Part shown: piece after piece, positions 57,760-64,000 of the stretch
How positions within the stretch are numbered: position 1 is the first letter of the stretch
Layout of the letters: the number at the start of each line of letters is the position of its first letter
Assembly: GCA_902537815.1 (NCBI GenBank)
Contig: CACBCS010000002.1
Coordinates: 1-64,000 of the forward strand
Reading direction: 5' to 3'
DNA: 64,000 nt
Origin: an uncultured Pseudohongiella sp.
GTDB lineage: Bacteria > Pseudomonadota > Gammaproteobacteria > Pseudomonadales > Pseudohongiellaceae
Notes under the pieces: generated by a model
Databases searched by the model: none
Told to the model about the DNA's origin: nothing
Seen by the model: the letters and a program-made list of their open reading frames with translations, nothing else
Position numbers and translations under genes: made by a program

Positions 57760-59640
57760 ATGCTTCAAGATATTCGTGAAAATTCCCAGGGCGTGATCGC
57801 TAAAGTGATCATCGGGTTTATTGTTGCCATTTTCGCGCTGACAGGCGTTGAGTGGCTGATCGGAGGATTTGTTGCCTCTCCTCCCGTTGCTGAAGTGAAT
57901 GGCGAAGAAATTACTGAAGCGCAACTGCAGGTTAATACGCAGAATCTGCTGGCATCTCTCGGCGGGGCAGAGTTTGATCAGCAGCTGCTGGAGCAAATCG
58001 CCCTCAATCAGCTGATTGAGGAGGCGGTGATGAAACAGTCTGTTGAGCGGTCGGACATGATTGTCTCCTCGAATCGGGTGGATCGCGCCATTCTTGAGAA
58101 CCCCAGCTTCCAGATCAATGGGGTTTTCGACAGTGATCTGGCCGTTCGAACAATGGCAAGCCAGGGATACAGCATCGCGCTCTATCGAGATGCCTTGAGC
58201 CAGAGCATTTTGCTCGGACAATTGGCGAACGCCTACTCTGCTTCTAATTTTGTGACTGATGCCGAACTTGAATCCATCGCTGCGCTTATGCAGCAGACAC
58301 GTGACTTTAGGTACGTGTCTGTCACGCTGGGTACCCGTACGCTGGGAACACCCATATCACAGGAAGAAATCCAAAATTACTACGCGTCAAATCCGGCTGA
58401 ATTTACTGAAGAAGAATCAGTCGACCTCAGCTATGTCGTACTTGACAGGAATATAATTTCGGAAGAAATCGCGGTACCTGAGTCGGAGGTCCTCGCTCAG
58501 TACGAGGCCCAGCGGGCCGATTTTGAAGGGTCTTCTGAAAAACGTGCCTCTCATATCCTTTTTGAACTGAGCAGTGATTTGCTCGAGGAGGCAGCGGTAC
58601 AGCTTGCTTCTGAAACACGGCAACGCTTAATGGATGGTGAGGATTTTGCGGCTCTCGCGCTTGAATTGTCGTCCGATACGGTATCAGCAGAAGAGGGCGG
58701 AGACATCGGCTATACCGATGGGACAGCGTTCCCAGAACCTTTGGAGGATGCTCTCGAAGCTCTGTCGCTGGATGAGATATCTGAGCCGGTAGTTTCCGAA
58801 TTTGGCGTGCATTTGCTCAAGCTCACAGAAGATGCTGAAAACGTCTATCAACCCTTCGATGAGGTAAGAGACAGGATTGAGCGGGAGCTTAAGAGTGCAG
58901 AAGTGGATCTGCTGTTTGCTGAGCGGATTGAAGACCTGTCTAATTTGGCATTCGAAACAGGAGATTTACTGACTATCGCTGAGCAGTTGGGGCTGGTGAT
59001 TCAAAGCGCCAGTTCGGTGGCCCGGGCAGGGGGCTCTGGCCTGTTTGCCAATACCGCAGTGCTGGATGCTGCCTTTTCTGATGAAGTGATTCTTGACGGC
59101 AACAACAGCGATGTCATCGAGATCGGTGACAACCAGGCCATGGTGCTGCGACTGGCGCAGTTCAACGATTCGTCACTTTTGCCATTGGAAGAAGTCGCAG
59201 CAGAGATTTCGGTTATTCTGCGAACAGAAAAAGAGCGAGAGGCAGTTGCCGAGTTGGGGGAGCGGCTGCTCACTTCGAGGGAAAATGGCGAAGATATAGA
59301 CAATCTTTTGCAGGAAAATGAGCTGGAATGGATAGATGCTGAGGGGGTTGATCGAAACGCTTTTACCGTCAACCGTGAAATACTCGAGCATGTATTCTCT
59401 CTGCCGGCACCTGAGGATTCTGCCAGCATTTCAAGCATCAGTCTGTCCAATGGCACTTACGTGATGGTCGAGCTGCATGAGGTTAATGTCGGGGAATTGA
59501 GTGCAATCCCAGAGCCTGATCAAGAGCGTTTGGTCGGTTCTTTGGAATCTGACCTCGGGGTCAGTGACTATCAGTCGTTCTTGAACAGCCTGAGGGAGAA
59601 TTCAGATATCACCGCACCCTTGCTCGAAGAGACATTCTAG
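57760..59640 (+). CDS. ppiD: Peptidyl-prolyl isomerase PpiD
   Basis: Periplasmic chaperone anchored in the inner membrane, 626 aa from ATG 57760. N-terminal helix VIAKVIIGFIVAIFALTGVEW, a SurA-type N-terminal domain (LASLGGAEFDQQLLEQIALN), and a parvulin domain at about 265-350 (KRASHILFEL and GGDIGYTDGTAFPEP). A TTG start four codons earlier is possible. It follows hupB as in E. coli and helps proteins leaving the Sec translocon. Confidence 0.93.
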   Translation: MLQDIRENSQGVIAKVIIGFIVAIFALTGVEWLIGGFVASPPVAEVNGEEITEAQLQVNTQNLLASLGGAEFDQQLLEQIALNQLIEEAVMKQSVERSDMIVSSNRVDRAILENPSFQINGVFDSDLAVRTMASQGYSIALYRDALSQSILLGQLANAYSASNFVTDAELESIAALMQQTRDFRYVSVTLGTRTLGTPISQEEIQNYYASNPAEFTEEESVDLSYVVLDRNIISEEIAVPESEVLAQYEAQRADFEGSSEKRASHILFELSSDLLEEAAVQLASETRQRLMDGEDFAALALELSSDTVSAEEGGDIGYTDGTAFPEPLEDALEALSLDEISEPVVSEFGVHLLKLTEDAENVYQPFDEVRDRIERELKSAEVDLLFAERIEDLSNLAFETGDLLTIAEQLGLVIQSASSVARAGGSGLFANTAVLDAAFSDEVILDGNNSDVIEIGDNQAMVLRLAQFNDSSLLPLEEVAAEISVILRTEKEREAVAELGERLLTSRENGEDIDNLLQENELEWIDAEGVDRNAFTVNREILEHVFSLPAPEDSASISSISLSNGTYVMVELHEVNVGELSAIPEPDQERLVGSLESDLGVSDYQSFLNSLRENSDITAPLLEETF

Positions 59641-59700
59641 GTAAGCTCCGCCCGTATGAGAGGAAGGTCAAGACAGGCAGAGGCAAGGTATCATCGCGCG

Positions 59701-60492
59701 TTAGTCTGAACTCAAATCACCCATGGCGGTGGTGTTAAAACCGCCATCAACGTATAAGATTTCGCCCGATATACCTGACGCCAGATCCGAACTGAGGAAG
59801 GCAGCTGCATTTCCGACTTCATCAATGGTCACGTTTCGACGCAACGGCGTTTGTCTTGCATTATAGTCGAGCATCTTCCGGAAACTTTTAATGCCTGAGG
59901 CTGCGAGAGTCCTTATGGGACCGGCTGAAATGGCATTGACACGGGTGGCCTCAGGGCCAAGGCTTGCTGCCATGTATCTCACATTGGCCTCCAGGCTGGC
60001 TTTCGCGAGGCCCATAACATTATAGTTTGGCAGGCTACGCATGGCTCCGAGATAGCTCAGTGTAAGCAGGGATCCCTGACGACCGGACATGAGCTCTTTG
60101 CCGGCCTTTGCGAGGGCAACAAAACTGTAGGAACTGATTTCATGTGCCAGCAAGAACCCGGACCGTGTCGTAATGTCCACGTAATTTCCGTCGAGTTCAC
60201 TGCCCGGCGCAAAGGCGAGGCAGTGGACGATGCCATCAAGGCCATCCCAGGCATCAGAAATCCCAGACATAAGATCTTCAATCTGGCTGTCTTCGGTGAC
60301 ATCACAAGGATAAACAAGATCAGAGCCCCATTGCTCCGCAAATTCAATGACGCGATCCTTCAGCTTTTCGTTTTGATAGGTAAACGCCAGTTCGGCCCCT
60401 TCCCGACGCATGGCGGCCGCGATTCCCGAGGCGATAGAAAGCTTACTGGCTACCCCTAGAATGAGAATTTTTTTGTTTGTTAGAAAGCCCAT
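59701..60492 (-). CDS. fabI: Enoyl-ACP reductase FabI
   Basis: NADH-dependent enoyl reductase of 263 aa, last step of the fatty acid elongation cycle. The family N terminus ([22 protein letters not shown]) and the Y-x6-K catalytic pair in [15 protein letters not shown] are present. The start has AAAGGGACC upstream. It is the target of triclosan-type inhibitors in the family. Confidence 0.96.
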   Translation of the reverse strand: MGFLTNKKILILGVASKLSIASGIAAAMRREGAELAFTYQNEKLKDRVIEFAEQWGSDLVYPCDVTEDSQIEDLMSGISDAWDGLDGIVHCLAFAPGSELDGNYVDITTRSGFLLAHEISSYSFVALAKAGKELMSGRQGSLLTLSYLGAMRSLPNYNVMGLAKASLEANVRYMAASLGPEATRVNAISAGPIRTLAASGIKSFRKMLDYNARQTPLRRNVTIDEVGNAAAFLSSDLASGISGEILYVDGGFNTTAMGDLSSD

Positions 60493-60592
60493 GTATTGGT
60501 CCCTTTCAGAAGTAGGTGATTTTCGCGATTAAATGCCTGCTTGTGTCTTCGGAATACGACAGGGTGGATTGCCTGTTTAATTGGCCTATGGT

Positions 60593-62098
60593 CTAGGCAT
60601 TGGCTCTATCTAAAGCGGACTCCCAGTGTCTTGTGCCAAGGGTGCAAAACGCAATAACGAGTCCTGCTGCGATTGAAAACATTGAGATTTGCAGGTACAG
60701 ATTTGGCATTTGCTGGATATTTTCTGGGTCAAAATTTCCTGCGACCAGCCCAGCTACAACGCTGCCGATTGAGTAGGTCAGCGTGAATACCCCCATCATC
60801 TGGCCGGCAAAACGTTTCGGGGACAATTTGCTCACAGCGCTGAGCGCGACAGGACTCAGGCAGAGTTCGCCCACGGTATGCAGGAAATAGGTTGCGATAA
60901 GCCAGTAGGGCGCAGCCTGCAATCCTGATGCTGCGACCTGGGCGGCGAAGAACATAACGATAAAGCCACTTGCCATAATAATCAGGCCAACTGCGCACTT
61001 GAGCCCATAGGACGGGTTGATCATTCGCTTGGTGAGGTTGATCCACAGTGCCGCAAAAAAAGGCGACAGCAGTACAATAAAAATGGAATTGGCGGATTGG
61101 AACCAGGCAGGTGGTATTTCGAAGCTGCCGATGAAGCGATCAGTATAATCTCGTCCGAATAAGTTCAGAGAAGACCCGGCCTGTTCGAAGCCGGCCCAGA
61201 AAAAGGTCGAAGCAACGCAAACCAGAAACAAAGCGCCAAGCGACTTTTTTTCAGCACTAGTCAAATCAGTGAACAGATAAATCGCCGCATAATAGCCGAT
61301 AAAAACCACTGTGATGAGCAATGCAACATACTGAGCCAGTGAAACGGGGTCGATGGCGACACTGCCGCTCATAATCAGATAAGTCAGACCTGCGGTCAGC
61401 GCCAGGGCAGTCACAAGCGCGAGCTGGGTTCTTCTCATGCCGGGTGAGCTGAGTTTTACGGTAGGGTTTGCGCCGTGTCCGTGTAACTTGCCGAGCGATA
61501 GGCGGAATTGTATGAGGCCTGCCCCCATGCCGATGGCTGCTGCCCCGAATGCCCAGTGATAGCCGACGTTAACCTGCAGCCAGCCGCACACCAGATAGCC
61601 GATGATGGATCCGATGTTGATGCCCATATAGTACAGCGTATATCCGGAATCTCTTCGCTCATCACCGGTCGGATACAGCTGGCCTACCAGCGCGCCGATA
61701 TTTGGTTTGAGAAGACCGGTGCCGGCTACGACAAATATCAATCCGATAAAAAACGTGCTGTCATGCGGGATCGCCAGCAATAGATGACCGCACATGATAA
61801 TGATGCCGCCATACCAGATAGCATTCTGACTACCGATCATTCGGTCAGCAATCCATCCGCCGGGCAATCCCATGAAATAGACAGCGCCTGTATAGAGTCC
61901 GTATATCGCGGTCGCGGACGCAACAGTAATTCCTAACCCGCCTTCCTGAATACTGAGAGTCATGTAGAGCACCAGCAGCGCTCTCATTCCGTAGTAACTC
62001 ATGCGCTCCCACATTTCGGTATAGAAGAGTGTAGAGAGGCCGTTAGGGTGGCCAAAGAAAGCTGTGTCATCTCCAGTAGAAGATAGGGGAGCGGTCAT
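60593..62098 (-). CDS. POT/PTR family proton-dependent peptide transporter
   Basis: 501 aa, 12 or more transmembrane segments. The POT signatures are visible: the ExxER-type motif TEMWERMSYYGMRALLVLYM, GGWIADRMIGSQNA, and LKPNIGALVGQLYP. It imports di- or tripeptides with protons. DtpA-type E. coli paralogues share this structure; specificity cannot be read. It ends about 100 bases upstream of the fabI start. Confidence 0.93.
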   Translation of the reverse strand: MTAPLSSTGDDTAFFGHPNGLSTLFYTEMWERMSYYGMRALLVLYMTLSIQEGGLGITVASATAIYGLYTGAVYFMGLPGGWIADRMIGSQNAIWYGGIIIMCGHLLLAIPHDSTFFIGLIFVVAGTGLLKPNIGALVGQLYPTGDERRDSGYTLYYMGINIGSIIGYLVCGWLQVNVGYHWAFGAAAIGMGAGLIQFRLSLGKLHGHGANPTVKLSSPGMRRTQLALVTALALTAGLTYLIMSGSVAIDPVSLAQYVALLITVVFIGYYAAIYLFTDLTSAEKKSLGALFLVCVASTFFWAGFEQAGSSLNLFGRDYTDRFIGSFEIPPAWFQSANSIFIVLLSPFFAALWINLTKRMINPSYGLKCAVGLIIMASGFIVMFFAAQVAASGLQAAPYWLIATYFLHTVGELCLSPVALSAVSKLSPKRFAGQMMGVFTLTYSIGSVVAGLVAGNFDPENIQQMPNLYLQISMFSIAAGLVIAFCTLGTRHWESALDRANA

Positions 62099-62114
62099 AG
62101 TTGCGTAACAGTCC

Positions 62115-63686
62115 TTATCGCGGTGAGAGGATGAGTTCTTGTCCCGGATGGATTAGATCATTATTCGTCAGCCCATTCCAACGCAGCAAGTCTGCTGTAT
62201 CCAGTTCGAAACGGTGCGCGATCTGGCTCAGGGAATCTCCAGGACGGACTCGATAGAGATCGGAGCTTGGTGTTGTCAACGGTTGATCAGCCGTTGCGTT
62301 TCGAGCGAATTGCAAGTCCAGCGCCTGGCCGGGCTGCAGCAACGAATCCAGTTTCAGGTCATTGTTTGCAGCAATGTCAGCAGATCGCAGGTCGAACCGC
62401 CGGGCAATGCTCCACAAATTGTCTCCGCGACGGACCGTGTAGAAATCCGGAATGTCCGATTGTTGTCTGCGCTCATCAAAAGGACGTCGATTTCTGAGTT
62501 CTGCCAGAGTGGGTAAACTGCTTCCCCGGGGGATCAGCAAGGACTCGCCAGCGATTATTCTGGACCCTCGGAGATTGTTAATGACCCTAAGTGTTTCGGC
62601 GGACGTGCCAAGTTGTTGCGCAATTTCGCCCAGGGTGTCGCCTGGCTGAATTGCGTAATGCTCCCAGGTGACGAAGCGACTGGGTGCAAGTTTAGCAAGG
62701 CCCCTCTCAAGAAGTGCCCGTCTGTCCCTTGGGACCGCGATTTGCTGCGGAAATTGCGGATGCGTGGCCCATCTCAGATAACCTGGATTGAGTGTTTGAA
62801 CGCACTCCAATTCAAGGTCAGCGAGAGATGCGATCTGCTCCAGTTCAATCTGGCGGCCTATATCGACATAGGATAGTGGTTCGCTATCAGACAATTCTGA
62901 GAGTTCTATGGAGAAAGCCTCCGGCTTGGCTATCACACTGGCCAGAGCAAGCAGGCGCGGTACATGCGCGCTTGTTTCTGCGTTGAGGGGCAGTTTCCAA
63001 AAGTCGGCTTCTTCGATCTGGACACCCTCGCGCCGCTGTGCGCGTCTGATGTTTCTGCTGCCAGTGTTGTAGGCAGCGAGCGCAATAAGCCAGTCCTGAT
63101 CGAACTCGTTGTGGAGGGATTGTAAGTAGTCCAGCGCTGCCGTAGTCGAGGCCCCGGGGTCTCGCCTGCCGTCATACCACCAGTCTTGTTGCAGGCCATA
63201 AGCGCGGGCGGTGCCGGGCATAAATTGCCACAGTCCCACCGCACCTTCGCGAGACCGGGCATCAGGGGAAAATGTACTCTCGACGAAAGGTAAAAGTGCT
63301 ATCTCCATGGGAAGGCCGCGACTTTCTACTTCGCTGACGATGCCATGGAGAAATGGAGCGGCGCGCTCAGCGATCAGATCAAAGTATTCCTGATTGCCAG
63401 CGTAACGCGTTGCTTGCTCTAGTACACGAGGGTGGGAATATGCCGGCTGGAGTGAAAGAGAAGCTCTGATTCGCTCCCAAAGGCTGAGATAGGTGATTGC
63501 ATGTTCCGAAGTGAGCTCGTCGCGGGGAGCAGCTTGAAATTCCGGCACTGTTTCTACCGATTCGACCGGCAAACGCTGGGTTGCTTGATTAGCGCTGCCA
63601 TCTTGAGTCTGGTTGACCTGGCACGACGCAAGAATCATGCAAAAACACCAGCTCGTGAGGGTTCGCAACTGAGCTGTTTTGAGCAT
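62115..63686 (-). CDS. mltD: Membrane-bound lytic transglycosylase D (MltD)
   Basis: Lipoprotein that cleaves peptidoglycan, about 523 aa. N-terminal lipobox CFCMILASC; catalytic SLT domain with the glutamate in ALLPFVESTFSPDARS and GAVGLWQFMPGTARAYG; then three LysM domains (YAIQPGDTLGEIAQQLG, FYTVRRGDNLWSIARRF, YRVRPGDSLSQIAHRF). The start is taken as ATG 63686 instead of the GTG nine bases before. The next gene upstream, gloB, is its usual neighbour. Confidence 0.95.
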   Translation of the reverse strand: MLKTAQLRTLTSWCFCMILASCQVNQTQDGSANQATQRLPVESVETVPEFQAAPRDELTSEHAITYLSLWERIRASLSLQPAYSHPRVLEQATRYAGNQEYFDLIAERAAPFLHGIVSEVESRGLPMEIALLPFVESTFSPDARSREGAVGLWQFMPGTARAYGLQQDWWYDGRRDPGASTTAALDYLQSLHNEFDQDWLIALAAYNTGSRNIRRAQRREGVQIEEADFWKLPLNAETSAHVPRLLALASVIAKPEAFSIELSELSDSEPLSYVDIGRQIELEQIASLADLELECVQTLNPGYLRWATHPQFPQQIAVPRDRRALLERGLAKLAPSRFVTWEHYAIQPGDTLGEIAQQLGTSAETLRVINNLRGSRIIAGESLLIPRGSSLPTLAELRNRRPFDERRQQSDIPDFYTVRRGDNLWSIARRFDLRSADIAANNDLKLDSLLQPGQALDLQFARNATADQPLTTPSSDLYRVRPGDSLSQIAHRFELDTADLLRWNGLTNNDLIHPGQELILSPR

Positions 63687-63716
63687 GCTATTCACGAGAC
63701 TGAGTCATGGCGCATA

Positions 63717-64000
63717 TCAGAAATTGTCTTTCCAGCTGCGAAGTGCACCGAATACCTCGGCCGGCGTTTCGAGAGACGTGACCGATCTTTGCCGTAGCAC
63801 TTGGATAATGTCAGCATTTTCGCAGCGTAAGAAGGGATTTGTCTCCCGCTCTAACTGAATGGTAGAGGGTAAAGTAGGTTGTCCGAGTTCCCGTTTTTCC
63901 TGCTCTACTGCCAGACGCGCCCGGAGCTTCTCATTGCCCGGGTCGGCTGCTGTAGCGAAGGCCAGATTCGCCAGCGTATATTCGTGAGTGCAGTAAACCT
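63717..64000 (-). CDS. gloB: Hydroxyacylglutathione hydrolase GloB (C-terminal part)
   Basis: The minus strand from 64000 reads VYCTHEYTLANLAFATAADP, then NEKLRARLAVEQEKR and TIQLERETNPFLRC, ending in FGALRSWKDNF with a TGA stop. These are the glyoxalase II C-terminal histidine and helical glutathione-binding domain. The start lies outside the window. It hydrolyses S-lactoylglutathione in methylglyoxal detoxification. The gloB-mltD order is conserved in gammaproteobacteria. Confidence 0.93.
   Translation of the reverse strand, partial: VYCTHEYTLANLAFATAADPGNEKLRARLAVEQEKRELGQPTLPSTIQLERETNPFLRCENADIIQVLRQRSVTSLETPAEVFGALRSWKDNF

Overview
The window is a piece of a gammaproteobacterial chromosome. 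Gene orders typical of that class are present: pheS-pheT-ihfA-merR, smc-zipA-ligA, fadB-fadA, tig-clpP-clpX-lon-hupB-ppiD. ZipA, DjlA, PdxB, TtcA and a YheU-family protein also point there. Paired sulfatases and a 2-oxoacid oxidoreductase operon suggest a free-living, probably marine, heterotroph. The genus cannot be fixed from sequence reading alone.

Layout. 1-3,918 is core: the end of pheS, pheT, ihfA, a MerR regulator and an intact tRNA-Pro(GGG). 3,919-17,158 is a genomic island of about 13.2 kb inserted at the 3' end of that tRNA. It starts with a P4-type tyrosine integrase and ends with a 23-bp imperfect copy of the tRNA 3' end. Its cargo is a run of very small genes, a GNAT acetyltransferase, a cold-shock protein, an unknown 224-aa protein, two sulfatases, a four-gene operon of small unknown proteins, an ABM-like protein, two paralogous small beta-rich proteins and a membrane protein with two MotA-like hairpins. 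Several families occur two or three times with decayed copies: a ribbon-helix-helix-like protein, a membrane-anchored LELRQ protein, and a DG-QGVW-SLDDA protein. 17,159-17,977 is a gene-poor border with a possible orphan antitoxin.

17,978-27,105 carries chromosome and division genes (smc, zipA, ligA), an SLT-like lipoprotein and djlA. 27,119-31,826 (minus) is a three-gene operon: a GltD-like flavoprotein fused to ferredoxin domains, then the alpha and beta subunits of a 2-oxoacid:acceptor oxidoreductase. 32,039-37,314 (minus) has a cation efflux protein, a large M16 metalloprotease and the YlqF/RbgA ribosome-assembly GTPase, followed by bolA, a Bax-like glucosaminidase and a polysaccharide deacetylase. 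40,044-47,033 (plus) holds fadBA, ttcA, a YheU-family gene, tusA, an Xni-like nuclease and pdxB. 47,059-50,565 has alaA, msrB, two small unknown genes and mobA.

50,911-59,640 is the protein quality-control block: trigger factor, ClpP, ClpX, Lon, HU-beta and PpiD. 59,701-64,000 (minus) has fabI, a POT peptide transporter, mltD and the 3' end of gloB.

The core genes look intact and ordinary. The unexplained biology is concentrated in the tRNA-Pro island: repeated small-gene cassettes, a fused second tRNA-Pro remnant beside integrase-arm-like repeats, a sulfatase with an altered maturation motif, and the double MotA-like protein.
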